Origin: an uncultured Prevotella sp.
Lineage (GTDB): Bacteria; Bacteroidota; Bacteroidia; Bacteroidales; Bacteroidaceae
Assembly: GCA_946625715.1 (NCBI GenBank)
Contig: CAMOTK010000022.1
Location: forward strand, 1 to 15,803
Reading direction: 5' to 3'
DNA length: 15,803 nt
The position numbers and the translations under genes were made by a program. Positions 1-7,497 of the stretch are shown piece after piece. The notes under the pieces are model-generated. The model saw only the letters and a list, made by a program, of their open reading frames with translations. It made no database searches and had not been told where the DNA came from. The stretch's first letter is position 1. Each line of letters opens with the position of its first letter.

Positions 1-14
1 ACACACTCGAGGCC

Positions 15-38
15 AAAGGTCACTTGATGTGATTTTTT
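15..38 (+). terminator. possible intrinsic terminator of an upstream gene
   Basis: A short inverted repeat (AAAGGTCAC, loop TTGAT, GTGATTTTT) runs into six T residues. The stem is about nine pairs including two G-T pairs, so it is weak. It could end transcription of a gene lying left of the window. No coding sequence is recognisable in positions 1-161. Confidence 0.35.
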
Positions 39-81
39 GCTAAATAAACAGAAAAAATATGGCCGAACGGAAAAATTGGTG

Positions 82-89
82 TAAATTTG
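82..89 (+). promoter_or_regulatory. putative -7 box of the pectate lyase operon
   Basis: TAAATTTG matches the Bacteroidetes -7 consensus TAnnTTTG and lies 72 bases before the first start codon, leaving an AT-rich leader of roughly 65 bases. The expected TTTG box about 19 bases upstream is not matched (ATGG is found there), so the promoter may be weak or may need an activator. Confidence 0.5.
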
Positions 90-161
90 CACTTAAAAAT
101 AAACCTTACGGTCAGAACTACGTCAAACTAACGACTAAAAACAACATACAATACAACCGAT

Positions 162-1913
162 ATGAAACTGAAATTATTCCTGACAGCCTGCACCGCAGCA
201 CTTCTGATGCCTAATGTTGCGCATGCACAGTATCCCGACCTGACAAGTGAGGCTTCGGCCAAAATTTCTCAAATGAAACGCGCTTGGGCCGAACACTCCG
301 ACTCGGCGTGGCAGGTGGCCTTCCCCATCGTGGTGGAAGAGGCCAAGGCCGGCCGGCCCTTCGTGCCCTGGGCTTCGCGCCCCTACGACCTGCCCCAGGC
401 CAAAATACCCGCTTTCCCCGGTGCTGAGGGCGGCGGCATGTACACCTTCGGCGGACGCGGCGGCAAGGTGCTCACCGTGACCACACTGGCCGACGACGGC
501 CCCGGCTCGTTCCGCTGGGCCTGCGAACAGGGCGGCGCCCGCATCGTGGTGTTCAACGTGAGCGGTATCATTCGCCTGAAGTCGCCCATCTACGTGCGCG
601 CTCCTTATATCACTATTGCCGGACAGACGGCTCCTGGCGACGGCGTCATCATTGCCGGCGAGTCGTTCCAGGTCGACACCCACGACGTCATTGTGCGCCA
701 CATGCGCTTCCGCCGCGGCGAGACCAACGTGATGAACCGCGAAGACTCCTTCGGCGGCAACCCCGTGGGCAACATCATGATCGACCACTGCTCGTGCGAA
801 TGGGGCCTGGACGAGAACATCTCGTTCTACCGCCACATGTTCGACATGCACGACGGCAAGGCCAAGCGCAAGTCGCCCACGGTGAACGTCACCATCCAGA
901 ACACCATCTCGGCCAAGGCACTCGACACGTGGAACCACGCTTTCGGTTCGACCATCGGCGGCGAGAACACCACCTTCATGCGCAACCTCTGGGCCGACAA
1001 CACCGGTCGTAACCCCTCTATCGGCTGGGGCGGCGTGTTCAACTTCATCAACAACGTGGTCTACAACTGGGTACACCGCACGGCCGACGGCGGCGAGTAC
1101 TCTACCATGTCGAACTTCATCAACAACTACTACAAGCCCGGTCCGCTCACACCGAAGGAAGGCGCCATCAGCCGCCGCATCGTGAAGGCCGAGAGCCGCT
1201 CGCAGGGCCTGTTCCCCTATAAGCAGTTTGGTCGCGTCTATGCCACCGGCAACATCATGGAAGGCAACGAGCGCGTGACACGCGACAACTGGGACGGCGG
1301 CATACAGACAGCCGATAAAGACGGCGACATGGACGAGACGGAGAAGGCCGTCATGCGCTCGAACGAGCCCTTCCAGATGCCTTTCGTTTCAATCATGGGC
1401 GCCGAGCAGGCCTTCAACTGGGTGCTCCAGAACGCCGGAGCCACCGTGCCCTGCCGCGACATCGTAGACCAGCGCATCATGGACGAAGTGCGCACGGGCA
1501 AGCCCTACTATGTAGAGAACTACGAGAAGAAGGTGAAGGACAACCCCTACGGCGACACCTGGGGACTGAGCCCCAAGTCGCAGAACGAAGACGGTCTGTT
1601 CAAGTACCGCCGTCTGCCCAAGGACAGCTACAAGCAGGGCATCATCACCGACCCGCGCCAGATGGGCGGCTACCCCGAGTATCGCGCTTGGCAGCCCTAT
1701 AAGGACACCGACATGGACGGCATGCCCGACGAGTGGGAAACGGCCAACGGTCTGAACCCCAACGATGCCAGCGACGCCCAGAAGGACTGCAACGGCGACG
1801 GCTACACCAACATCGAGAAGTACATCAACGCCATTCCCACCAACTCGCGTGTTGACTGGCGCAACCTGAACAACAACTACGACACCTTGGCTGCCAAGGG
1901 CAAACTGATGTAA
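162..1913 (+). CDS. secreted pectate lyase-like protein (polysaccharide lyase family 1 type) with calcium-binding C-terminus
   Basis: Probably an exported or periplasmic lyase that cleaves pectate or a related uronate polymer by beta-elimination. The first 22 residues form a signal peptide with a likely AHA-Q cleavage site. Residues 83-310 carry the family signature. FPGAEGGG (85-92) and the GGRGG turn (97-101) open the parallel beta-helix. IDHCSCEWGLDE (207-218) corresponds to the vWiDH calcium-site motif. GRNP (282-285) supplies the arginine found in the RxP motif of PL1 enzymes, although the second arginine of the usual RxPxxR pattern is not seen. Residues 515-554 contain two aspartate-rich segments, DTDMDGMPDEWE and DCNGDGYTNIEKY, like thrombospondin type-3 or EF-hand calcium loops, common at the end of Bacteroidetes lyases. 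Only four bases separate it from the next gene. The family call is firm; the exact substrate is inferred. Confidence 0.88.
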   Translation: MKLKLFLTACTAALLMPNVAHAQYPDLTSEASAKISQMKRAWAEHSDSAWQVAFPIVVEEAKAGRPFVPWASRPYDLPQAKIPAFPGAEGGGMYTFGGRGGKVLTVTTLADDGPGSFRWACEQGGARIVVFNVSGIIRLKSPIYVRAPYITIAGQTAPGDGVIIAGESFQVDTHDVIVRHMRFRRGETNVMNREDSFGGNPVGNIMIDHCSCEWGLDENISFYRHMFDMHDGKAKRKSPTVNVTIQNTISAKALDTWNHAFGSTIGGENTTFMRNLWADNTGRNPSIGWGGVFNFINNVVYNWVHRTADGGEYSTMSNFINNYYKPGPLTPKEGAISRRIVKAESRSQGLFPYKQFGRVYATGNIMEGNERVTRDNWDGGIQTADKDGDMDETEKAVMRSNEPFQMPFVSIMGAEQAFNWVLQNAGATVPCRDIVDQRIMDEVRTGKPYYVENYEKKVKDNPYGDTWGLSPKSQNEDGLFKYRRLPKDSYKQGIITDPRQMGGYPEYRAWQPYKDTDMDGMPDEWETANGLNPNDASDAQKDCNGDGYTNIEKYINAIPTNSRVDWRNLNNNYDTLAAKGKLM

Positions 1914-1917
1914 GCGT

Positions 1918-2589
1918 ATGAAAAAGACTGCATTGCTTTTATTATTGCCCCTGCTCACCGTGCTCTCTGCCAGTGCACAGGACGTGAAACTGAAGACCGA
2001 GGGACAGGATCCCGCCTACGTTGAAACCATCAAGGGCCGCTCGCAGAAGATTGTCGACAAGCTCGGCCTGGCCGACAAGCAGAAGGCCGAAAACGTGCTC
2101 AACATCGTCTGCAACCGCTACTTCAAGCTCAACGACATCCACGAGGAAGCCGACAAGGCCGTCAAGGAAGCCAAGGAGAAGCTGCAGGGACAGGAGCGCG
2201 ACGCCGCCGTGAAGCTGGCCGAAGCCACTCGCGAGGCCAAGCTCTACAAGCAGCACTTCGAACTGGAAGGCGCCCTCAGCCTCTATCTGGACGAGGCCGG
2301 CATCACCGCCATCAAGGACGGCATGACCTACGGCGTGGTCGACGTGACCTACAAAGCCTACTGCGACATGATTCCCTCGCTGAAGGACGTAGAGAAAGCA
2401 CAAATCATGGCTTGGCTCAAGGAAGCCCGCGAGTTTGCCATGGACGCCGCCAACTCGAAGGCTAAGCACGGCTGGTTTGGCAAGTACAAGGGTCGCATCA
2501 ACAACTATCTCTCGGCCCGCGGCTACAACATCCAGCAGGAGCGCCAGGCATGGGAAGAGCGCATCAAGGCCCGCCAGAGCAAGAAGTAA
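1918..2589 (+). CDS. DUF3826 family exported protein
   Basis: This 223-residue protein has a signal peptide (about residues 1-21, ending ASAQ) and then a charged, mostly alpha-helical body. Features recalled from DUF3826 proteins are the DPAYVETIKGRSQKIVDKLG segment near residues 26-46 and a conserved YCDMIPSLKDVEKAQI stretch in the second half. No catalytic motif is visible and the function is unknown. In Bacteroidetes such genes commonly sit beside pectate lyase or rhamnogalacturonan genes, as here. The start codon lies four bases after the lyase stop, so the two are probably translationally coupled and work on the same substrate. The role could be a binding protein or chaperone for a polysaccharide enzyme, but that is a guess. 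Confidence 0.78.
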   Translation: MKKTALLLLLPLLTVLSASAQDVKLKTEGQDPAYVETIKGRSQKIVDKLGLADKQKAENVLNIVCNRYFKLNDIHEEADKAVKEAKEKLQGQERDAAVKLAEATREAKLYKQHFELEGALSLYLDEAGITAIKDGMTYGVVDVTYKAYCDMIPSLKDVEKAQIMAWLKEAREFAMDAANSKAKHGWFGKYKGRINNYLSARGYNIQQERQAWEERIKARQSKK

Positions 2590-2613
2590 GTCTACATTAA
2601 TTAATAATAAGGT

Positions 2614-5592
2614 ATGAAAAGAGCATTCTTTTCTTTATTCCTGACCGTAGTGGTTGCGCAAATAGTGGCGCAACCACTGCCGTTAGATTATAGCTATTGC
2701 GGCTATAAGCAGTCGGAAGCACCCATTCCCGCAGCACAGAACGTCGTCTATGTGGCCTGGCAGCAGGGCAACAACAGTGAGCGTATTCAGCGCGCCATCG
2801 ACTACGTGTCGGCACAGAAGCCCGACAAGCTGACGGGACTGCGCGGCGCCGTCTTGCTGGGCGAGGGCGACTTCCAAATCAACAGTCCGCTGCGCATCAG
2901 CGCTTCGGGCGTGGTGCTGCGCGGCTCTGGCCGTCAGCAGACCGTCATCCGCAAGATGGGGCTCGACCGCGGCGCTGCCATCTACATCGAAGGCGTCAAC
3001 GACCGAGAGGTCACCGAAACCATCGATGTGGCCGGCTATCACGCTGCCGGTACCCGACAGATAGGCGTCGGCCTGAAGGCTGGCGAAGAGGTCATGGTCT
3101 ACCGCCCCTCTACCAAGGAATGGATTCAGCACTTAGGCTGCGCCACATGGGGCGGCGGCAGCCGACTCGGCTACTGGGCCTGGCACCCGGGCGAGGTCGA
3201 CATCTACTGGGACCGCACCGTCATGAGCGACGGTTCGCTCAACGCCCCCATCACCACAGCCCTCGACCCGCAGTGGGGCGGAGCCAAGGTGATGCGCTAC
3301 ACCTGGCCGGGCCGCATCAGCGACTGCGGTGTGGAGAACCTCACCGTGGAGTCTGACTATAACTCGAACATGCCCATGGACGAAGACCACTGCTGGAACG
3401 GCATCTACATTGCCTCGGCACGCGACTGCTGGGTGCGCATGGTCGACTTCCGCCACCTGGCCGGCAGCGCCGTCATCATCCAGCAAACGGGTTCGCGCAT
3501 CACCGTCGAAGACTGCATCTCGCGCCAGCCGGTATCGGAGATTGGCGGCATGCGCCGTCGCACGTTCTTCACGCTGGGCGGTCAGACGCTCTTCCAGCGC
3601 TGCTACTCGGAGCACGGCATCAACGACTTCAGTGCCGGTCTCTGCGCACCAGGACCCAATGCCTTTGTACAGTGCGACACGAAAGAGTCGTTCGGTCCAA
3701 GCGGCAGCATCGGCTCTTGGGCCAGCGGACTGCTCTTCGATGTGGTCAACATCGACGGCAACGACCTGCGCTTCAAGAACATGGAGATGGAGAAATATGG
3801 TGCCGGATGGAACACGGCCAACAGTCTGATGTGGCAGTCTACGGCCTCGGTCATCGACTGCTACACGCCCGACAGCAATGCCGTCAATGCGGCTTACGGC
3901 TGCTGGGCACAGTTCTTGGGCAACGGCGAGGTCGACCAGGTGAACGAGCACGTAAAGCCGTGGTCTATCTATGCCTCGCTGTTAGAGAAGAGACTGGGCC
4001 GCGACGTCAGTGGCCAGTGCCGCGTGATGGAGCGCGAAACGGGAGCCACCTCCAGTCCGACCATTGAGGAGGCCATGCAGATGGCGAAAGAGTCGCTCAA
4101 CCCACGCCAGACGATGGAGATGTGGATTAACGCAGCCCAACTGCCCGCCAGCATCGACAGCAAGGGCGTGAAGTCGGTCGACAAACTCAGTGAGCCCCGT
4201 GCCCGCCGCGGCTGCATCCCCTTCGTACCTTCGGTGAAGAACGGTCTGCTCGTCGACGAGAACAACCAGCTTCTGGTGGGCGGACGTCACAACTCGCCCT
4301 GGTGGAACGGTCGCCTGCGCTATCCTGCCATTGCCAAGGCCACATACGCCCTCACCCGCTTCGTGCCCAGCATGGAAGGCCGCGGTGCCACCGACTATGT
4401 AGACAGCGTGGTCAACGAGATGGCCAACACCCACACGCTCATCTATGCCCAGAACTACGGCCTGTGGTACGACCGCCGTCGCGACGACCACGAACGCATA
4501 CGCCGCAAGGATGGCGACGTGTGGGGACCATTCTACGAACAGCCCTTTGCCCGTTCGGGCGAAGGCAAGGCTTGGGACGGTCTGTCGAAGTACGACCTCA
4601 CGAAACTCAACAAGTGGTACTACCACCGCCTGAACGAGTTTGCCACAAAGGGAGCCGACCGCAAGCTCCTGCTCATGAACCAACACTACTTCCAGCATAA
4701 TATTCTCGAAGCCGGTGCCCACTATGTGGACTGCCCCTGGCGCACGGCCAACAACATCAACCATGAGGACCTTCTGGAGCCCGTGCCCTTTGCAGGCGAC
4801 AAGCGCATCTTCATTGCCGAGTCGTTCTACGACACCACAAAGGAAAAGCTCACCAGCCTGCACCGCCAGTACATCCGCCAGACGCTCGACGCCTTCAAGG
4901 ACCAGCCCAACGTCATCCACTCCATTGGCGAGGAGTTCACCGGTCCGCTCCACTTCGTGCAGTTCTGGCTCGACTGCATCGGCGAATGGGAACAGGAGAC
5001 GGGCATCAACGTGCTCGTGTCGCTGGCCGTGAACAAAGATGTGCAAGACCAGATTCTGGCCGACCCCAAACGGGCCAAGGTGGTCGACATCATCAACATC
5101 GAGCAGTGGTACCACCATGCCAAGGGCACCTATGCCCCGCCGGGTGGCGTCAACATGGCTCCGCGCCAGTATGCCCGCAAGATGCGCGGCGGCTCGGCAC
5201 GCTTCGAAGATGTCTACCGCTCGGTGAAGGAGTATCGCGAAAAATATCCCGACAAGGCCGTGGTCTACTACGCCCAGAAGTATCCTGAGCTCAGTTGGGC
5301 CGTGCTCATGGCCGGCGGCTCGTGCCCTGCCCTGAGCATCGACGATGCCGAGTTCCTGCAGAGCGTAGCCACCATGACCCCGCAGGCCTCGCCCAGCGAA
5401 GGCGTCTACCTCATGAGCGGCAGCGACGCCCTGCTCTGCTACAAGGAGAGCGACGAAGCGACAACCATTGCCCTGCCCACAAGCGACACCTATGTCGTCT
5501 ACCGCGTGGGCCGCGACATCAGTCAGCAGAAGACCGCTTCCGGCAGTGCCGTCATCGAAGGCCGCGGTGCTTTCTGGCTGAAGAAGAAATAA
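2614..5592 (+). CDS. large exported beta-helix plus putative glycosidase-like protein (DUF4955/DUF6298-like)
   Basis: A 992-residue protein with a signal peptide (about 1-19). Residues 25-440 read as a right-handed parallel beta-helix of the pectate-lyase fold: regular short strands with stacked small and aromatic residues, for example WNGIYIASARDCWV from residue 261 and the SRITVEDCIS turn. Residues 530-900 differ and resemble a TIM-barrel glycoside hydrolase: WWNGRLRYPAIAKATYALTRF, then HSIGEEFTGP with E773/E774 where a barrel enzyme would have its acid/base residue, and INIEQWYHH with E830 as a possible nucleophile. The last 60-70 residues look like a small beta-sandwich. From memory it resembles proteins annotated DUF4955 and DUF6298; I cannot verify domain borders. 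It follows the DUF3826 gene by 24 bases and is followed by a terminator. Probable role: cleavage of a pectic side chain. Substrate and catalytic residues are inference. Confidence 0.72.
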   Translation: MKRAFFSLFLTVVVAQIVAQPLPLDYSYCGYKQSEAPIPAAQNVVYVAWQQGNNSERIQRAIDYVSAQKPDKLTGLRGAVLLGEGDFQINSPLRISASGVVLRGSGRQQTVIRKMGLDRGAAIYIEGVNDREVTETIDVAGYHAAGTRQIGVGLKAGEEVMVYRPSTKEWIQHLGCATWGGGSRLGYWAWHPGEVDIYWDRTVMSDGSLNAPITTALDPQWGGAKVMRYTWPGRISDCGVENLTVESDYNSNMPMDEDHCWNGIYIASARDCWVRMVDFRHLAGSAVIIQQTGSRITVEDCISRQPVSEIGGMRRRTFFTLGGQTLFQRCYSEHGINDFSAGLCAPGPNAFVQCDTKESFGPSGSIGSWASGLLFDVVNIDGNDLRFKNMEMEKYGAGWNTANSLMWQSTASVIDCYTPDSNAVNAAYGCWAQFLGNGEVDQVNEHVKPWSIYASLLEKRLGRDVSGQCRVMERETGATSSPTIEEAMQMAKESLNPRQTMEMWINAAQLPASIDSKGVKSVDKLSEPRARRGCIPFVPSVKNGLLVDENNQLLVGGRHNSPWWNGRLRYPAIAKATYALTRFVPSMEGRGATDYVDSVVNEMANTHTLIYAQNYGLWYDRRRDDHERIRRKDGDVWGPFYEQPFARSGEGKAWDGLSKYDLTKLNKWYYHRLNEFATKGADRKLLLMNQHYFQHNILEAGAHYVDCPWRTANNINHEDLLEPVPFAGDKRIFIAESFYDTTKEKLTSLHRQYIRQTLDAFKDQPNVIHSIGEEFTGPLHFVQFWLDCIGEWEQETGINVLVSLAVNKDVQDQILADPKRAKVVDIINIEQWYHHAKGTYAPPGGVNMAPRQYARKMRGGSARFEDVYRSVKEYREKYPDKAVVYYAQKYPELSWAVLMAGGSCPALSIDDAEFLQSVATMTPQASPSEGVYLMSGSDALLCYKESDEATTIALPTSDTYVVYRVGRDISQQKTASGSAVIEGRGAFWLKKK
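2647..2680 (+). other. strong hairpin inside signal-peptide codons
   Basis: AGTGGTTGCGC (2649-2659) and GCGCAACCACT (2668-2678) are perfect 11-base complements separated by eight bases. A G-T and a G-C pair extend the stem to 13 pairs. It lies 33-67 bases into the reading frame and has no T-tract, so it is not a terminator. It may simply arise from the repeated Val-Ala-Gln codons of the signal peptide. Confidence 0.6.
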
Positions 5593-5606
5593 GAAGCAAA
5601 TAAGAG

Positions 5607-5649
5607 AAAAGTGTGAAAAATGCAGGCATCTTGTATTTTTTACACTTTT
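5607..5649 (+). terminator. intrinsic terminator after the pectin-type operon
   Basis: A 14-pair stem (5607-5620 with 5636-5649, one G-T pair) encloses a 15-base loop. The A-rich left arm and T-rich right arm would let it work on both strands. It separates the lyase operon from the sigma-factor promoter a few bases downstream. Confidence 0.8.
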
Positions 5650-5652
5650 TCT

Positions 5653-5683
5653 TTTGTCGTTTCAATTTCTTTTCGTATATTTG
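5653..5683 (+). promoter_or_regulatory. Bacteroidetes housekeeping-type promoter for the sigma factor operon
   Basis: TTTG at 5653-5656 and TATATTTG at 5676-5683 match both boxes of the Bacteroidetes consensus (TTTG, 19 bases, TAnnTTTG). Transcription would start near 5690, about 20 bases before the sigma gene. This is the clearest promoter in the window. It indicates transcription by the primary sigma factor, without ruling out additional control by the encoded ECF factor. Confidence 0.78.
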
Positions 5684-5709
5684 CAGACGAAACTACTACT
5701 AATTAAACA

Positions 5710-6273
5710 ATGATAAGGACTAATCTGAAAGATAGAACCGCTCAGCTTATAGCCGCATTCTGTGCTGGCAACGATAGGGCGTTTGGTGAACTCTACGACC
5801 TCTACGTCCATATCCTGTTCAATTATGGACTGCGCCTGACCAACGACCAGGAACTGCTGAAAGACTGTATCCACGACGTGTTTGTGCGCGTCTACTCCAA
5901 GCGCAACGACCGCAACAGCATCAAGAACCTGGGCTCCTACCTTATCATTTCCCTCAAGAACAAACTGCTCGACGAGTTCCGCCGCCAGAACTTCACTTCA
6001 GAAACACCCGCCGAAGACTTCTATACCAAGCGAGCCACTGAAGACACCGAACACGACTACATTGAGGCTGAACACGAGCGACTGCAACAGCTGATGGTGT
6101 CGAACCTGATGGAGAACCTCACCCGACGCCAACGGCAAGCCATCACACTCTACTACATAGAGCAGCGCAAATATGACGAGATTTGCGGCATCATGCAGAT
6201 GAACTACCATTCGGTACGCAACCTCATGCACCGAGGTATGCTGAAACTGCGCGAAGCCGCAAATATCGCTTAA
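5710..6273 (+). CDS. ECF-type RNA polymerase sigma factor (sigma-70 family)
   Basis: A 187-residue protein of normal ECF length that would direct RNA polymerase to a specific promoter set. Residues about 22-93 form region 2 (core binding and -10 recognition), with the family-typical segment DCIHDVFVRVYSKRN and LKNKLLDEFRRQ. An acidic linker covers 94-125. Residues 130-183 form region 4, with LTRRQRQAITLYYIEQRKYDEI followed by the helix-turn-helix MNYHSVRNLMHRGMLKLRE. In Bacteroidetes, such factors usually pair with a membrane FecR protein and control a SusC/TonB receptor. Here the next gene is a shortened anti-sigma protein and the genes beyond it encode an acid-sugar pathway. The likely task is switching on this pathway or a distant uptake locus. 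The family is certain; the targets are unknown. Confidence 0.93.
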   Translation: MIRTNLKDRTAQLIAAFCAGNDRAFGELYDLYVHILFNYGLRLTNDQELLKDCIHDVFVRVYSKRNDRNSIKNLGSYLIISLKNKLLDEFRRQNFTSETPAEDFYTKRATEDTEHDYIEAEHERLQQLMVSNLMENLTRRQRQAITLYYIEQRKYDEICGIMQMNYHSVRNLMHRGMLKLREAANIA

Positions 6274-6294
6274 AGAAAATGATGACAAGTTACA

Positions 6295-6331
6295 GTCTTC
6301 TGCGTCTTAAAAATATAAAAAAGCAGAAGAT
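6295..6331 (+). promoter_or_regulatory. hairpin sequestering the anti-sigma start codon
   Basis: TCTTCTGC (6296-6303) is complementary to GCAGAAGA (6323-6330), with one more G-T pair to 6331 and a 19-base A/T-rich loop. The first two bases of the chosen ATG at 6330-6332 fall inside the stem. Ribosomes ending the sigma gene at 6273 stop upstream of it, so folding could lower anti-sigma translation. The structure is seen; the effect is inferred. Confidence 0.45.
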
Positions 6332-6575
6332 GACAAACCTAACCACCGTAGAAGACTTCCTGCGCGACGACGATTTCATTCGTTACACGCTCGACTGCGA
6401 AACCGACCGTTGCGGTCGCTGGGCGCAGTATCTGAACGCATCTGCACAGATACGGGCAGCCTTTCTGCGTGCCACCGACATCCTGCTCCACCTCGACGAA
6501 TGTTCGGCACTGACGCCCCAGCAGGTGCAGTGTCTGAAACAGCGCATCGAATACTCATTGAAACTGGCAAAGTAA
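6330..6575 (+). CDS. stand-alone cytoplasmic anti-sigma domain (truncated FecR-like)
   Basis: An 81-residue protein that matches only the N-terminal, sigma-binding part of Bacteroidetes FecR-type anti-sigma factors: VEDFLRDDDFIRYTLD, a central tryptophan (GRWAQYL) where family members have their W..WL segment, an AFLRATDILLHL helix and a final QVQCLKQRIEYSLKL helix. FecR proteins continue from here into a transmembrane helix and a periplasmic domain; this one stops at TAA, and the next gene begins 18 bases later, so no remnant in another frame is possible. It lies just after the ECF sigma gene and probably binds it. Start choice: 6330 gives a protein beginning at the usual domain border after an A-rich leader. 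An in-frame ATG at 6279, five bases after the sigma stop, would add 17 residues and cannot be excluded. Confidence 0.72.
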   Translation: MTNLTTVEDFLRDDDFIRYTLDCETDRCGRWAQYLNASAQIRAAFLRATDILLHLDECSALTPQQVQCLKQRIEYSLKLAK

Positions 6576-6593
6576 AACTAAAACAGATAAAAA

Positions 6594-7487
6594 ATGGCAA
6601 AAGGAAAGTATTGTGGTGTGGTAGTACCTATGGTCACACCCGTAACGGAATACGGCAAGCTCGACACAGAGGCCGTAGAGAAGATTATCGAAATGTTTGC
6701 ACAGGCTGGCGTTCACCCGCTGCTCATGGGTACCACCGGCGAAGGCAACTCGGTGTCGAAGGAAGACGCTGTGCTGCTGGTGAAGACCGCAGCCAAGGCA
6801 GCCAAAGGCCGCATCACCATCTATGCCGGACTCTGCGGCACCTGCGTGAGCGAGCAGTTCGAACAGGGCAACCGCTTCTTCGAGGCCGGCGCCGACGTAG
6901 TGGCAGCCACCCTGCCTTCATACTACGCCCTGACTCCCGAGCAGATGGAAGAATACTACACCACGCTGGCCGAAGCACTCCACGGCCCGCTGATGCTCTA
7001 CAACATCACCATCACCACCCACATGAGCATTCCTCTCGATGTGGTGAAGCGCTTGGCCGACCATCCCAACATCGTTGGCTTGAAGGACTCGGAGAACAAT
7101 CTGGAACGCCTGGACCAGTGTCTGGAGCTCATTGGCGGTCGCGACGACTTCGCCTACTTCTGCGGTTGCGCAGCCAACTCGGCCCACGCCCTGGCCCATG
7201 GTGCCAACGGCATTGTGCCCAGCGGCGGCAACATGATTCCCGAGAAGTACCAACAGCTCTACGAAGCCGGCGTGCGCGGCGATAAGGAAACAGCCGAACG
7301 CCTGCAGAAGGAGACCGACGCCTACGGACAAATCTACCAGAAGGGCTTCACGCTGGGCCAGTCGCTCGCTGCCCTGAAGGTGATGATGACCACCCGCGGC
7401 CTCTGCCAGCCCTGGATGCTGCCCCCGCTGACGCGCATCTCGGCAGAAGACGAAGCCCGCGTGCTGGCCGAAACAAAAAAGAACTAG
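6594..7487 (+). CDS. DapA/NanA-family aldolase or dehydratase (acid-sugar type)
   Basis: A cytoplasmic class I enzyme of 297 residues, the normal family length. Residues GTTGE (46-50), the catalytic tyrosine Y136 in LYN and the Schiff-base lysine K164 in GLKDS are all present, so it should form a pyruvate-type enamine and cleave or dehydrate a 2-oxo acid. Lysine-pathway DapA has an arginine five residues after the catalytic tyrosine, which binds the aspartate-semialdehyde carboxylate. Here that position is T141 (segment YNITITTHMSI), so lysine biosynthesis is unlikely. Its operon partners (symporter, alcohol dehydrogenase, PdxA, acid-sugar kinase) point to a 2-keto-3-deoxy acid substrate giving pyruvate plus an aldehyde. 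The exact substrate cannot be read from sequence. A terminator-like hairpin follows directly. Confidence 0.85.
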   Translation: MAKGKYCGVVVPMVTPVTEYGKLDTEAVEKIIEMFAQAGVHPLLMGTTGEGNSVSKEDAVLLVKTAAKAAKGRITIYAGLCGTCVSEQFEQGNRFFEAGADVVAATLPSYYALTPEQMEEYYTTLAEALHGPLMLYNITITTHMSIPLDVVKRLADHPNIVGLKDSENNLERLDQCLELIGGRDDFAYFCGCAANSAHALAHGANGIVPSGGNMIPEKYQQLYEAGVRGDKETAERLQKETDAYGQIYQKGFTLGQSLAALKVMMTTRGLCQPWMLPPLTRISAEDEARVLAETKKN

Positions 7488-7497
7488 CATCCCCATG

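Noticed and set aside
1..161. search for the end of an upstream gene at the left edge
   Set aside because: No frame shows a credible coding tail; only a weak hairpin and a -7 box were seen.
180..191. lipobox-like LTAC in the pectate lyase signal region
   Set aside because: The cysteine is at residue 10, too close to the start for a usual lipoprotein signal, while a standard cleavage site AHA-Q lies at residue 22.
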